Source of the DNA: Trogon surrucura
Taxonomy: Eukaryota > Chordata > Aves > Trogoniformes > Trogonidae
Reading direction: 5' to 3'
Length of the DNA stretch: 64,000 bases
Assembly: GCA_020746105.1 (NCBI GenBank)
Contig: CM036620.1
Span: forward strand, 24,946,604 to 25,010,603
Shown here piece by piece: positions 12,001 through 26,550 of the stretch. The translations under genes were made by a program, and so were the position numbers. Position 1 is the first letter of the stretch. Each line of letters starts with the position of its first letter. The notes under the pieces are model-generated. The model ran no database searches. It was given only the letters and a program-made list of their open reading frames with translations, and had not been told where the DNA came from.

Positions 12001-15000
12001 AAGTAAATGTGGAGAAAAAGAGGAAAAAAGTTTTAAAAATGAAAAAACAGACATTTAGAACATATGAGCACACTTCATATAGTTTAACTGACTGTGAGTA
12101 TTTCTGCAGCTGGCCACCTACAATGGCTGCTTCACCAGTATCAATTGTGATATAATGCAAGAGTGTAAAACCAAATCCCAGAGTGAACTGTCCCTTCCTT
12201 GCAGTGTGTTGATCCTGAAGCTTCCTGGCTTTCTTCTGTTCCTCTTGGTATAATCGTGTCATTTGGGAGAAAAGCTGGGGTGGCCAAAATACACCCTGGG
12301 GGCAGAAAGTCTAAGCTTGAGTGATACTGAACCCTTGCAACTTCTTGCAAAATTTGCAGCACGTTCCCCAATGTCTCATCATTTGGCAGCATCAGACACC
12401 AACTGTGGGTATGTTCACTGCCATCTACAGCGAGAACTTGATGGCCTTATAACGTGATAGGCACAAGGCTTCAGACTCCACTGTCTGCCCTCTGTAAAGA
12501 AATCCCCCATACTGGTCAGCAGTCAAACTAAGAACAAACTGGAGGCTTTCAGAAGTAGTGAAGTACTGAGAGACCCTAAATAATAGGAGTGAGTGCAATA
12601 CAACAGCTTTTCTTTTTTCTCTAGGGAAATGTTGAAACACCAGTTTGACGCTTTCAGTGCTCGTATGAAACACTGAAGACGATTTCACCATCAGTTTTAT
12701 CTCTATTCTTTACAGACTCAAATGCTTCACTTCTCTTCACCTCTCTACTCAGCATTCATCCATCCATCCACGGATACATGGTCCCCCTGCACCCACTTTT
12801 CCCATTTACACATCCCTCTGTTCATTCAGTGCTCTATTTTAACCTACCCCAGAACTAATAAGAGAAGTGTAACAAATGATACGTACAGCAGAGACATTTT
12901 GGATATCCCACACTACTTCAGGGTGTGTGCATTAGCTGAATTTTTCATGTATTTTCAAAGCATTTTTCCTCATTTTTCAGGATGTGATACATGCGTTCGT
13001 AGTATTCCCTGCTGCCCTTATGCAAATGCTGTAGCTGGGGAGTGGTAGGCAAAGAGCTCTGGTTAATGATCTGGGTTGTTGCCTTAGATTCAAGAGAACT
13101 TAAATTCAAAAGAGACCTGGTTACTCTTTTTCTAGATTAGACAGAGTTGAACATAACGCGGTGAAATACACAGCATGTATTGCATTGATACCATAGTCCA
13201 TCCCTGACATACCAGGGAGATTCTTCACATCAGTTTTACAGCTGGAAGAACAGAGGAATGTAAAGTTAGAGTGGCATTCCCTTCCTTTGAGGAGAGGGAG
13301 GTCAAATAATAGCTCTTCTACAAAGCAGGAATACAAGTATGTCATGTGAAAATACTGTGCAGTAGTCAGATGGGATGCACCACGAAGAATTTTGGCGCTT
13401 TTTTTTTTCCTTGGAGAAAATAATTTTTTAATGGTAGGACTATGGTAAAAACTCATTGTACAGGTTGGTAAAATTTTACACCTTGGAATGCAGAGTATGT
13501 AGCGTACTGCAATATACATTACTACTGCTTATGACAAGAGATTGAAAAATAGAAAATTAATATTCTGACATAGTTTCATGTCAAGGAATTAGAAATTGAG
13601 AACTTGGCCCCTCGCTATCTTGTCACTGGGAATGAGACATTCCAGGCACAAAACTTAGTACTTTCAGTTGCTGTGTGATAGATGACTTACACTCGTTCTG
13701 CCTCTGTAGTCAAACACAGCGATACGCATCTCTGCAGCAATGTAGTTGTGCACGCCTCTGGGCAAAACGCAGTGGGAAGTGAAATGAGTGCAAAATACCA
13801 AAGGCGGATTACCGTGAGCTCAGCAAATACAGTATGTATCTAGTCAAGACATAAATATTCATGAAGTGGCAGAAATGATCAATATGGATGACCAGGGAAA
13901 TGCAGGAGGAAATCAAGGCCAGGAAAAATGCAGCCAAGACATCTATAATTTATATATTTTTTAAATGTTTTGCTAAGAAAATCCCACTGAGAGCTAACAT
14001 CTCATTTCTAAGAAATCCCGTAGGATAAATCAGAAGTGTTAGCTCTGAAAGAGAAGGTATAGAAGGTACAAGTAAAAAGGTAAGGAAATGATCAAGAAAG
14101 CTGAGATCGAAAATGAAAGGAAAATTACACGGGATGTGAATATGAATAATAAATGGTTATACAAATGTAAAGAGTAAGGAGCAAGAGGCTGATGAGGGAG
14201 ACTGCAGGCTCTGTGGGGGAATACTGAAAGGAAACTTACGACAGAAGATGTGGATATTTCTAAGAAACAGAATGACTTATTAAAATCAATGTTCACTAGG
14301 CCGATTGGCAGGGAGGCTTGAAGGAATGAATCAGAAACGTGACTTTAACTGGCTTGCTGGCTAGTTGGGAAGACAACTTCTTCCACACAACTTTAGACTT
14401 GCAAGTAGCAGCAAGTGATGAAAACAGAGGAAGTTGTAAAACTTATCGAAAGATTTTGGATTTATCATGCTTTATCAAAACTCCAGTTTTGGGAAACCTC
14501 TTCACATCAGGAGGATGTAAAATCCTCACATATGATGCGATGGTGGAGAGCAAGGTGAAGATATAATTTGGATTCAGACCAATAACTTAGGACAAAGTGA
14601 TTTTTATTTTTTATACATATATTTCATTTTTAAAACACATTTGGAGCTGGGCTGGAAGAATACTGAATCTGTGGAATGCTGGCATTGGGAATAGAGAGAC
14701 ATTCATCCAAGCCTTAGATCAAAACTGTCAGTATATGCAATGTTTCTCCTTACAATCACAGTAGCCCAGAATTGTACATGTTTTTCTATTGATCCTATAG
14801 GATGAATAAGACCTCAATAAATCCTGTGCAAGTGTCAACTAAGTGTCAAGATCTTAAAGGACAGTAGAAAATAGATAAAACAGTAGATTTTAGGCAGTTT
14901 TAAAGTGTGATTTAAGCCTATATACCCTTGCATCCAGACACATTAAATTAAACATCCAAGTTGTTTAAGCACTGAACTTGGATAAATTTCAGATGTATGT

Positions 15001-16500
15001 TCCAAAAGTACAAGATCCAAAAGCTAATCAGACTTGCTTTTTGTACAGCATTAAAGCAAATGAAAGTGCCTTAATATAGATGCAAAAGTCAAAAAACAAA
15101 CTGAGCCAAATAAGTATAGTACAAGACGTAAAATAACTGGAATTGGTGGGCTTTGTCTTTTATTGGGTTTTCCAGTTGCTAATAGGTTCTAAGGCTGATT
15201 GGAACATGATGGTTCATTTTCTGAAGGAGTTTGAAAGGTAAAATCTTAGTCTCATTCTATATAAAAAAATTCTGGAAGACAGAACTTTCTCTGATGGAAA
15301 ACTGTAGTGGTGGATGTGGTTGAGTGTATATTTAGAAGTTATTTAAAATGTTCTGTTGCAGACAGAACAGTTTCAAACTTGACTAAATTTAAGGGAAAAA
15401 TAGTTTTTAAAAAAATCAGTCCTTCTTCTTGTAAAATAATGATTTTTACAATACTCTGTGGTTACATGTTTCCTGTTTGCCCTCCACTTCCATTCCTGTT
15501 TTCCATAACATTTTGGCTGTTTTCTTCATTTTATGAGGCAGTTCAACTTTGGTGTAATTACAGACTTCCACAGAGTGTGGTTTAATAAAAATGTATCCAC
15601 TTGGTTCTCAAAGATTTCTCCTTAATCCTTAAATCTTTGACCCTCCCATGTGACATACTACTGATTTTCTAAAGAATTTGAACTCCTGAAAACCTTCAGT
15701 TCTTGGGAGAGATATAGGTACCAAGCCACCGCTGCAATCATAATGGTGAACTACCGAGAAAAACAGATTATCTTCTAATTAAAGATAAATAAAGTTTCTT
15801 TTAGGTTTAATGTTGATATCAGATATCAAAGCTTGAAGAAAAATTGACTTCCTTTTTTTCCCCCCACGTTCTTTAAAGAGTGTCTGTCTGTAGGAGTGGG
15901 AAGAGGTTCCTCTAGACTTGATCACTTATCAGTTGAATGCAAATTCACTGTGATGTAATGCATATAGCTAGAGGAGGATTAAAGGATAAATAAGAAAATG
16001 GCATATGTGTACATCTAACCTTTGAATTAGGAAAGATTCAAGCTATTAATTAAAATAGAGTTACAAAAAAGCTGTACAGATACAGTTTGGTCAGAAAGTC
16101 AGTGCAGGTTAATGAAAGGGATGTTGTGCTTCACATAGCCAATCAACTTCTGCAAGAAGGAGAGATGGTCAATGAGACTTGACAGAGGTAAAGAAAAAGA
16201 TATAATGTATTATGACTTCAGGAGGGCTTTGTGACACGGTACCACCCAAAAGCCAAGCACATTTCATTAGCCAGCCTGGGACTGATGGTGGAATTAGTCA
16301 TCAGATACAAAAGGGCTTGGGAGCTTGGATTGCAGTGAGTAGCAAACCTCTGTTCACTGGTTAAGAAGAAGTGATGAATGAACAACTGCAGAATCGCTGT
16401 CCAGACCTGGTCACCTTTCAATGCAGGAGAGAGAACTATAAGCAGAGCAGACAATGAAACACTAAAACTTGTAGTAAACAGTAATATCAGTTTAGATAAA
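9065..16500. other. Long AT-rich interval, no gene or clear transposon seen
   Basis: A T-run lies at 9899-9913 and a perfect 20-bp A/T palindrome at 10558-10577. A CATC-rich stretch occurs near 12760. The longest open frames (129 codons at 9582-9971 plus; 132 codons at 13121-13519 minus) have no recognisable domain and unremarkable composition. I see no CR1 or LTR signature here. Confidence 0.5.
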
Positions 16501-16563
16501 AGTCATAGAGTCATAGAATGGCCTAGGCTGGAAGGGACCTTAGAAATCATTTAATCCAACCTA
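16501..16563 (-). mobile_element. CR1 3'-end stub, minus strand
   Basis: AGTCATAGAGTCATAGAATGG followed by CTGGAAGGGACCTTAGAAATCAT and AATCCAACC is the reverse complement of a CR1 3' terminus with its tandem tail. Only about 63 bp are recognisable before unrelated sequence begins. It is an extremely 5'-truncated or eroded insertion. Confidence 0.85.
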
Positions 16564-16944
16564 GATAGTTCTCATCAGTGAGCTAAAGGGCCCTGGCTAA
16601 ATTAGAACATAATTAAAAGTAGCTTATTTTGCCAACATATTAGATTATAAACTAATGGAAATTGTGTGTTTGGAAAAAAACCAACCAAAAAAGAATTAAA
16701 GGAATTTTCTTTAAACAAACTCGAGCTACAAGTGACTCTGGACTGGAAAGTTGTGTTAGAAGAAGATAACGTCTTAGCTGGAGTATTAGAGGTGTTTAGT
16801 CCCAATACACATAGCTCTTAATGATTATGCGGCTTGAAACAGTAAAAGCAATTTTAAAAGGTTGCACAGCAATCTGCACTCCAGGAAATACTTAGGAACT
16901 GAAAAACATGAAGTGTGCTTCAGTTCTTTAGTGAAACTGAGTGG

Positions 16945-16990
16945 GGTTTGGTTTTTTTGATTTTGGTTTTGTTGGGTTTTTTTTTTTTTG
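16945..16990. repeat. T/G-rich low-complexity tract
   Basis: GGTTTGGTTTTTTTGATTTT-type sequence ends in a long T-run. The complement looks like a degenerate A-rich tract of the AAAACCC type. Confidence 0.7.
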
Positions 16991-19904
16991 AGACTAGCTT
17001 AGGGTATATATAAGCACAGCAATTATACTTCTTGTTGGACACTGATCTGCAGCTCCTGGAAAGGTGTGAGGTTGGTGTGTCTTTGTGGGTTAGTGTAACT
17101 CTTCTGAGAAAAAGAGACGATAGTACTCCTCTAAAAGATTACGTGGATTGTCAGTCAAAACGAGTTGGAAAATCTGTGTGAACTAAGGCTTACCTCTCTC
17201 CTCTGCACATTGGATGCTTATGTTTACTGGTGCAGTAGCTTTGTGCAGATGTTGTATTCTGGATAGACAACAGGCCCAAGATTTCTGTCTCTTTGTTCTG
17301 TTGTGATGCTTGGATTATGCTACCAGTAATATTTGCATATTAGGGGTGAGATTTTTCTAAGCATTCACAACTGACTTATCCATGCTCCTTAACGGAAGAC
17401 AGTGGTAAAATTCCCTTTGACTTCAATTGGAGAAAAGGTGTTGGTACTGCATACTTCTGAAAACTCGGTGGTAATTTCTCTCCCCTCACCTTTGGCAATA
17501 TATGCATGCAAAATCTGTTGACTGATTTCAGTGAAAGTGATACAGAAGTAATCAAGGGCAAAACTGGCTAAAAAACCTATAGAAGTGAGGCAGACCTGGG
17601 GGGAAAAGAAAAAAAAAGAAACATCAGTTTGATGTTACTCTGTGAGTCTTTTAATAAAAACACCAATATGTATAGCTTCCAAAGAGGTTAATAACTGTAG
17701 AGAACAAGATGTATACAAGGTAGTATATCTGCACTTTGTACTGCTGTGAAAGCTGCGTTCCTAAATGAAACCCTTCAGCCTAATGAAGTTCTCCTTTCAT
17801 TTTTTGCACAGTAAAAACATTCCACCGAATCATGCTTAGCTTGGCTGGAGGGTGGGCACATTAGTATTGATCTTCAGATAGCCGGAAAAGCGTGTTTTGA
17901 GGCTTTGCAAAGTACTTAAGATGATTATCTCTTCGACTGTGGAGTAAGTTGCCCTACAGTATGACCTCCCAGTTTGAGAAGCTTGCTATTGTGTCTTAAT
18001 TGACTTGTACTCTGGAGATTTGAGAAAATAAAATAAAAGAAGTATTCTCAGAAAAAAAGTATCATGTATTGCACAGCTTGGACAGAGAATTCCCAGATGC
18101 AGCAAAGTCCAGCAAGAGCCTGTTACCAGCAGGCGTCTCACAATGTCTGAAAGCAAAGCCTGAAGCATTTTAATTGAATCCTACACAGACTGGTAGGCTT
18201 CTGTTTCTCACTTCAGTGAAGACATCTTTTTCTTTAAGTGATATTTTTCCTTTCTGTGATCAAGTAATTATTAGCCTAGTTGCTCTTTCTTTTTTTTCCT
18301 CTCTCATTTCCACCCTTGTTCCTGAGTGCTCCTGTTTTTTCACTCCGATCGGTGCTGGTGGTTGGTATAGCTGTGACTGCTGCTGCACACCAGGCTTGTA
18401 TTGCTGCAGGCACTAGAATTCTGATTTCCCACCATGCTGGCTATTCCTCCCATCTGTGCCTCCTCAGATTGTTCTCGCAGCTCGTTCTCTAGCAAGACCT
18501 AAAACATTTCCCAAACCCTGAATATTCAACTTGGCCTCCATTTTCAGAAGCAAGTGTTTTGTGCATAAAACACTCGAGACAACACAAATTAATACCTGGG
18601 GCAAGATTATAGGCATGATTCATCTGTTGAATTGGACTCTCAGAGACAGACGCTCTTATTCAAAATCTGAATCATGTCTAGAGTGTCTGGAAACATTACC
18701 AGAGAGATTGATTAATAAGAGGCAAGCGCCAAATGCTGCTAGAACTGTTGTGTCATTACTAATATATGCAAGCCCCCCAAACCTGTTGATTACTATTCAG
18801 AAATTGGTCTGACTGCAAGACTAGAATCATCAGTTTTTGTTGTGTAAAATAGCATATAACTGGTTGTACTAAAAAATTTTGCAGGCTGTTGACAGTTGTT
18901 TTGGAATAAATAATACTTTGTCCAGAGAGATATATTTATAACACATAGTATTATTAGGGTTGAAAAACATATACATTGTTTTTTTTCAGAATCAGATTCT
19001 CATCCCCAGTTGTGGAAACATGTCAAAAATAACTTCGGCCTTCTGTGGTGCTGATGTGGCCATAAGTGACTGTAAATAAAAAGATTCTCAACACTCAGAA
19101 CTGGAATATCTTTTTCTTTAGGTGGAGTGTGTTAAGTGATTAAAACTAAACTATCGAAATATTAACATTAAAAAAACTTAAATAGATTTTTTTTTCCCCC
19201 CCATGCACAGTAATGTTTTAAAAAATTACTAGGAAAGAGGTATATTACCCCAAATAAATCCTTCTGTTTCTGGCTAGATTGATACAGTGTAAGACTTGGA
19301 AAAAACCCTCAGAATGCCCTGTCTATCAAGAACACAACTTTTTATTTTAAAGGAAGCATTTAAGCTAATTGTAAAGGAAAAGCCTACCAAATTGCAGTCA
19401 TACAGTTACAACACTGTATTTGAAAAAGCAAGATAATTAAGACAACTGATTGAATTCTTCACTTGCCCACATGCACAAGGATGATTTGGCTGCCCAGACT
19501 GTCTGTGGGTTTTGAAGCTAACCGTAACACTGTGTTAGACCTCGAAAGAAATCCTGTTCAAGTGAAAGAAAGAAATGCAGACAGATGAGGACCTACCTTC
19601 ATGTGATTTTTGAACTACTACCTTAAGGTTGGATTTTAGACCTGCTTTGTAACTCTAGATTAGATGTAAGATTCTTAAATATTCGGTAAAAAATACTGAA
19701 ATGAGCACATCTGAAGAACAACTTTTCCAGTATCTGTTTGCTGTCAGAATACAGTAATATCCAAGTGTGCCATCAGATTTCCAGGATAGTCTTGGGAGAA
19801 GACTGATGTAAACTTGGACAGCAATATTTAACAATCTGTTTCTGCCATTGCCTTATGCCTATTTACTTTGTAGACTTAGAATTTCCCTGATATGATTCTA
19901 AGTT

Positions 19905-19944
19905 TAAAAAAAAAAACCCAAACAACAAAACAAACAAACCAACC
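19905..19944. repeat. A-rich tract with CAAA repeats
   Basis: A 12-base A-run is followed by CCCAAACAACAAAACAAAC-like sequence. It is a low-complexity tract. Confidence 0.75.
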
Positions 19945-20117
19945 CTCCAGTGTCTGAAGAGAAATAATTTAGGTGTAGTGAGGATTTCTTGTAGAAGGTA
20001 AGTTTTGCAAGAGAATACAGTCAAAACTCAGACTTCTGGTGGGAAGTCTTTAGTTGGGAATGGCATTTTTAGTTCCAAAACTAATTTTCACCAGTCAAAC
20101 ATGAACATTGTTTTCAA

Positions 20118-20146
20118 CCCCACCCCACCCCACCCCCCCCCCCCCC
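20118..20146. repeat. CCCCA / poly-C simple repeat
   Basis: Three CCCCA units lead into a run of 14 C. On the complement this is a G-run, a possible G-quadruplex-forming tract. Confidence 0.85.
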
Positions 20147-23100
20147 GAAATTTTGTGCTTGCTAACTGGTTTTTAGTTTGAGGGTCAAAACATAAAATTG
20201 TAGTTGTAATTCTGTCACTTACCCACCAGGTCGTGGTCCACATGTCAAACATAAGGAATTTCTCTTATAGTTCCTGGGCTGAAAGGGACTATGAATGTGA
20301 ATATTGGTTTCCCATAGGCAAGACAACTGTTTTACCTTTGAAGGTGATGATTACAGAAGGAGGTGTGCGAATTTGTTTTTATTTGGTTTGTGGAAGACTT
20401 CTAGGTGTTCTTTCAAAGATCAGTAGAGAAGTTGTTTCCTGCATAGAGGAGGAGTAAAAGGTGTCAGCAGATGAAATAAGTATCTAACCTAGGTCTTAAA
20501 AAGTTACAGCGGTAACTGTCAGATAGACATGGGAGATAAGGAGTTAGGTATTTTTTTTATGGCAATCTTAATGCCTCTGTAGAAATTCATGCAAGATGGG
20601 AATAGAAATTTTTAGTAAATTTAGATTTGATTAAGAAGTTCAGACATGCAGAACCTGTTAGAGGTTGGATATTTAAAAACTGCTGAAAACTGATGGTGAA
20701 CATTGTGGCTGTGTTAAAAGGAAGTTTTGTAATATTGGAATTTGCCTAACGGTTATTATATAACTGTGGCACAGTTAGAGTCGGTCAGTACTGGAGATCT
20801 GATTGTAGGTCATATCTTTTACATTTGTCATGATTTTGTTATCTGGCCCAAATCTTCTGTGGCTGGTGCACAGTCTTAAAAACTAGAACTTGGATGAGGC
20901 ATGAAAGTACAAATGATAATGCACGTGCTACTTTCTATTTTAAATAATTTGCTAGAGTTAAGAAAGCTAATAAATTTATCAGCACTTCCAGTTTTTACTT
21001 ACTATACTGTTTGCCACCAGGGATGTTGCTGGAGTTACAGCTGAAAATTGCTAATTACAGCTTCTGTTTGCTTTTGTAATTTATGTTTTGTTATAGATGT
21101 ATTTTTTTCCTTTCTTTTTTTCCCTTTCAGAATAATCACTCTGTTCTTGATTTTTAATCAGTGTTTATGGTACAAGGATTTAATTTGGGTTATAAAGTAA
21201 TTTCCTTCCCTGAGTTTTCCAAAACCTACTTTTACCAATAAAAAGGTCATTGCCTAGGTAGGATAAAGTTCTGACAAGTGTATTTGGGTTTTACGGAGAA
21301 GTCTTTCTCCAATATTTTTTGGTGTTTGAAGGCATTGCTAAAATTGAACTATCAATAAGACTCTTGAGAAAGTAGTTATTAACTCTTTCAGTCTTCACAT
21401 TTGATTAGTATTTAAATCTGGTTTACTACATGTTTAACTGATTAAGGGTCCTTTTCAATTTTTTTTTCTCCATTTTTACCAAAACTCCAGGTACCTGAAA
21501 TCTCATTGATCAAGTTTGCTCTCAAGACAGTAGTCTCTTGGGACCAAGAGATAGTGGAAGATTCAAGTGTTTGGATGATTATGTGGATAGCAAGAATAAT
21601 GGGAAGTACACTTCAGGTTAAAGAAGTGCTGGATGTGAAGTTAAACATTTTGTCTAATGTTTAAGATGATTTAGAGATAAGGATGTATGGGATACATTGG
21701 CTCATGCAAACCTTCTACTAAGGTAGACCTTGTGTGGCTATTTTTGCTTTGAATGTAATTCATTGCAAAGCTAGAGGGACGGGACTGAAGGTCTTTGTCT
21801 ACAGCACTACACCTTAATGTCTGCCCATTTGCTGGGAGAAATCTGTGGGTTTTTTTGGATCAGCTTGATTCACCAGGGTGAAAGAAGCCTCCAGAAGAGG
21901 AGTGCTAATAATAAATGCGATTAATAGTGTCAAGAATGCAAGAAAAAATTAAAGAAATGACATCCTGTACTGTGCAGAAAACCCTTTCCACCAACACTAA
22001 GTCAAATGTTTTGAAGCTTTCTGAATGGGACAGTAGTTAAATTGTTTATTTTGTGTTACTGATTAGAGAAACAAAACCCATGTAGCTACACCTTATGGTC
22101 TTCTCAGTGGTAATGATGTCACAGGAGTCATGATGGAGGGTTGGAGTGGTCAGAGTATGTTGGCAAAGATAAGAACTTCTCAATGAAATCTCATTTACAC
22201 AGCAGATTTCTTTTTTAATGCAACTGAGCTGTTTCTTCAGCATCTGTGTCCTAGGAGTCTCCTGCAAATAGTTCAGACCCAATTATTCCATGTTGCACTC
22301 CCTCAGATTGCTATCCTTGGCCTGATTATAGAGAGGAAGAAATCACATTTGCATCTAAAGAGTGTCATCATCTCATTTTATTTTTCACCTCTCATATTCT
22401 TTTCATAAACATCCTTCTGTGTTGTTGGTTATCAGTTAAAAAAAAACCCTATCTTGCTTTTTTGGCATTTCTGTGCATAGCTCAGCCTGTGCTTGTGTTC
22501 TGATTTTTTTTCCTATTCAGAAGCAGTCTCTGCTTACTGTACATCTGTTGCAAAACAAAAGATGACAAAGTGGTTTATATATCAGTTTGATTTATAGATA
22601 AAGACTTAAATGATAACATGGTAAACCAGAAAAAAAAAAATGCAAAAAAAACCAAACCTGGCAGATGAGATGTATTAAATGAAAGAGTGGCTATAAACAG
22701 CTCAGATGACATGTGTGTGTACCAGCGTTGTCATCAGCATGCATGAATTTCAGTGGAGGCTGCTATAATAAGATGTGTGCAAGCTGATGACTTGATTTTT
22801 TTTCTTTTTTTTTTTCCCTCCAACTGAGGAAACATTTGCCAGGAGTCTATGAAGTAAAATCTCTGTAGCAAATCATAAGAATTTTCTTCTTTTCATGTCT
22901 GTATGAAACAAGCAGGAACATGACAGGATCCACCCCCCTACACACATCCTTAAGAGAGTCTTTGTTTGGTGCTCTGTGTTGCGGGTGTGAGACTGAAGTT
23001 CGGTGAGAGGCCCTGTTTGTTTGTTCTCTGTTTCCACTTCTCTTTGACATTGTGAAGCTGCTGATCAAGGCAGGCACCTCCACCTCTTCCCATCACACCT

Positions 23101-23289
23101 GAAGACATGATGTCTTTTCTTATTAAGCAGTGGGGGAGGCTCATGTGGATCAGTATCTTGCTACCTCTCTGTGAAACGTTCCCTCTGAACGTTAGGTGAG
23201 AGTCAGTCTTAACTGACGAGGTTAGAAAGGAGGTTAGTGAAAGCTATCATGGTACAATTCAAGTATTGGAAGGTTGCTGTTTTATCTTA

Positions 23290-23480
23290 CCAAAGCCTTC
23301 TTTCCTCCGGCCTGAATATGTCTGCTTTCCTCAGCCTTCTCTCATGGGGCAAGTACTTCAATCCCTGAAATCATCTTCCTGGTCTTTTGCTGAACATGTT
23401 CCAGTTGTGTGTAAGTTCATTATCTTCTGGAAACCTGGTGAAGATCTTTACAGCACAGAATGTTCTCCTGTGGGCAGTTA
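23290..23480 (-). mobile_element. Ancient CR1 fragment, minus strand
   Basis: The stretch CCTCAGCCTTCTCTCATGGGG...CTTCAATCCCTGAAATCATCTTCCTGGTC aligns by eye with the young minus-strand CR1 at about 32080-32200 (CTTCAGCC...CTCATAAGGGAG...CACCATCTTTGTGG). The preceding CTTTCCTCCGGCCTGAATA matches CTTCTCCAAGCTAAAGA there. Identity is low, so this is an old copy. The right edge (23410-23480) is uncertain. No reading frame survives. Confidence 0.68.
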
Positions 23481-26400
23481 GGTCAGTTGGCTGAACAAAT
23501 TTGAGCTCAGATGGTCATCACCAGAATAAAGCCACATCAATTCTTTATAGTCAATTTTCCACGTGCCTTGCTGGCACAACTTCAGATCAGACCTCACATC
23601 CTTGTATATTTTGGGAAAAAGCAACTGGTCCATTTTCAGCAAAAGCTTTGCAAGTACTGAGTACCGATTTTCCTGCACTTCTGCTAAACAAACTAGATTC
23701 CCTTTGCAGATGAAAAAACTGGAGGCAGATAAATAATAGATAACAAGTAGACAGCTGCAGTGGCAGTGTGAATAGGAGCTGGAGTAGGAGCTTGCCTGTT
23801 CAGTAGCCTGGTTCTTGTGATCATACTTATAAATGTCTTTCTTAAAAGTCACTTTGTTATGCATTCACAGCAATCTTAAATGCTACAGCTTAACTACACA
23901 GTACATTTTCATGTCTGAAGAAAGCAGAGAGGTGCCTTACATCCCTAATTTTTGGCCTTACTTCATTGCCAGCAAATCCTGAAGGCGTGTAATTTTCTAG
24001 CCATTTGCTCAGCATACTGAGGACAACCCCTGTTCTCATGGTGTTAGGCAGCTCTGTACTTACATCTGAAGGGTCTCAAAACCCAAGTTTTTATTTTTAC
24101 CATATCATCCATGGTGCAGTCGAGGAGATATTCTCTGTCTGTGCCTGTCAGGAGGCACACTTGCATCCTGAGGAGCATGGACTCTCTAATCACCAGGATA
24201 CCTGCTGTCTCCTGCTGGAGCATGGCTGGAACACTCATTTAGGATGTGAAAGACTGGATAAAAGCCTTGGTCACTCAGTCTTGAAGCTGTAATTTGAACT
24301 CAGATCTCCCAAACATAAGAAAAACCTTAACTCCTAAGAAGATGATAAATTTCAGTAAGGCTTTTGTTAGTTTTTTCTGGAGAAGCTCTATCACTGTGTA
24401 TGATATCTAACACAGGCAGATATCCAATGTGGAAAAATGGACAGCAAAAATGACGTGGAGAATCATAGGTAATTTGGACACTGACGAGTTAGGTCCAGAG
24501 CTCTTACTAACTTAGTTGAATGCCTGCAAGCAGTTTAGCTATGTTCATGCAGTGTGTCTGTATTAGCTAGTGATCTGGGCTGGCTGTAGTGGAGCTGGGC
24601 CAGCCCTCTCTACATTCACAATGTGTTTAACCTGATGGGAAACTGCTTGGGTAAAGGTGAGTTGCCTGTGTACTAATTAAGCCAGAGGGAAAGAGAGAGA
24701 ACGATCCTGTAATGCTGCTGTTTAGAGCACTCATCTGGAAGAAAACAGGATTTGTCACCCTTCCAATGAATGCAGAAGTATTTCCTACGAGGATGGCTAG
24801 AAAGAGCCATTAACACATTTTGGCCATGAGAAATCACTTTTGATGCAAAGGGCTCAAATATGCAAGCAGATGCATAACTTGAAACTTCTTTTAAGTAAAC
24901 TCCAAATATGAATGAGGCATCATTCCTCTCCTCAGCATTTCCTAATATTACTTCAAAGCAATTCCTCACCTTTCCTGCTACCTGAATCCCACTCTCAGAT
25001 ATTTCTCCTTTTTCCATTCCTTCTCCCATGTGTTGTAACAAGTAGCCTCAGGACGTACCTTCCAAGCTCATCAAAACCTTTGCCACTGTACTGCTCAACC
25101 TGTTTCCTATGTGATTCGTGTAGCTTCACTGAAGCAAAGTTTGGTTATGGTGCTTTTGAGCCCTCATCAAATTTGACCATTTCTTCTCTAAGGTCCCAGA
25201 GTGTTTAAAAATGACAAAGTGCAGCATATCTTCTATTTATGCAGGCTAACCAGCCAAGGAGGACATGGCTTATGATCTGTTAGAAGTTTCTTTGTTTATC
25301 ATTGCAAAACCACCAGTATAGTGAGAAAGCTTCCTTTTCATCTATCTATATTTTCTCTATCCATGATGGTATAGCTGGTCTGGTTTTTTATTTTGGGGTG
25401 GTTTTTTTTTTTGGTATGTCTAGCTGTGGCAGTTATATGTCTGAAATGGGATTCAAATCCTATTATGCTGTATGTTATTGTGTGGTATAAGAAAGTCCCT
25501 GATCTAAACAGCTTAGTTTAAGAGACAAGGCAGACATATGGTGGGTGAAAGGAAATAAGAACAGAAGTAAATTATTTATTGAGAAATACTGTTTTTAGTT
25601 TGTCCCCCTGACCTCTCCTCTTATAGGAACACTATTTAGACAGAGATGAAGGGAATTTGAAGAGAATTCCCTCATAAGAAGTTTTGGGACCAACATATCA
25701 GCAAAAGCTGAGATATTGTCTCTCATCATCTCTGAAATAATCATTCAATGCTAGAAATGGAAGCAATAGTACCAATAGCAACTCTCATACTGGAGTCTGA
25801 AGGGGAAATATTTGAAGTGACTAGAATATTTGACTTTTTAAAAGGAAAAATAAACATGAAAATTCTTTCTTTTTACATTCTATGAGTTTCAGCAGAGAAA
25901 GGGAAATTAATTACATCTCCTGTACTCTGTTTTTTGGTAGTTTTCCCTTAATTACATTTCACTGCCTTTTGTGTTTCTCAGAATGACCACAAAAGGGAGG
26001 TTCTACTATTTGGAAATCTCTTTTTATTATCTGTTATTTCATACATAATGCTATTTAAAAGTAATTAGAAAATATGACTACAATGTATTAAGAAAAGAGG
26101 CAGGAAAAGTAAAAGTGTCATTCCATTTTTAAGGATATAATATACTGGCTTTTTTCATAGAATCATCCTTCTCTCTTGGTCTGTGAAGCACACTAATCAT
26201 CTTAAAGTGAAGAACTGTTGCCTAGTTTTCCTACAGATGCCTTTGAATATGTTTTTTTTTGGTATTTGGTTGGTTGTTTTTTTCAGTCATTGTCACAGCT
26301 TCTGCAGAGAACTTGCAAGTCTTGTTTCTCAAACATGAGTGCTCCAAACTGCTGGGTCACAAACTAAGAGTAATTCACACATCAACAAGCACAAAAGTCA

Positions 26401-26550
26401 CCCCCAATGGCAGCCACCATTTGGGTAGATCACAACAGTTCTGTCCACTGTTAGAACATGTAAAATAACTGGCTTAAAGATTCTTTAATCTTTGTCTTTC
26501 CTCTGCAGATTTCTCTGGCTTTCCTCTGACCCCAGGGATAAGAAGATAAC
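23481..26550. other. Unique interval, no gene seen
   Basis: A 128-codon minus-strand open frame (23478-23864) and a 122-codon one (24673-25041) have no recognisable domains. Short T-runs occur near 25390-25412 and 26250-26283. No repeat family was identified. Confidence 0.45.

Larger units (their letters stand above)
16564..23289. other. AT-rich unique interval, no gene seen
   Basis: It contains simple repeats (T/G-rich 16945-16990, A-rich 19905-19944, C-rich 20118-20146) and short T-runs. No open frame exceeds about 95 codons. I recognise no transposon family, RNA gene or exon. Confidence 0.5.

Noticed and set aside
26148-26170. TTTTCATAGAATCATCCTT, resembling a CR1 tail
   Set aside because: Only about 12 bases match and the following sequence has no CR1 3' UTR blocks. 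The real CR1 nearby begins at 26551.
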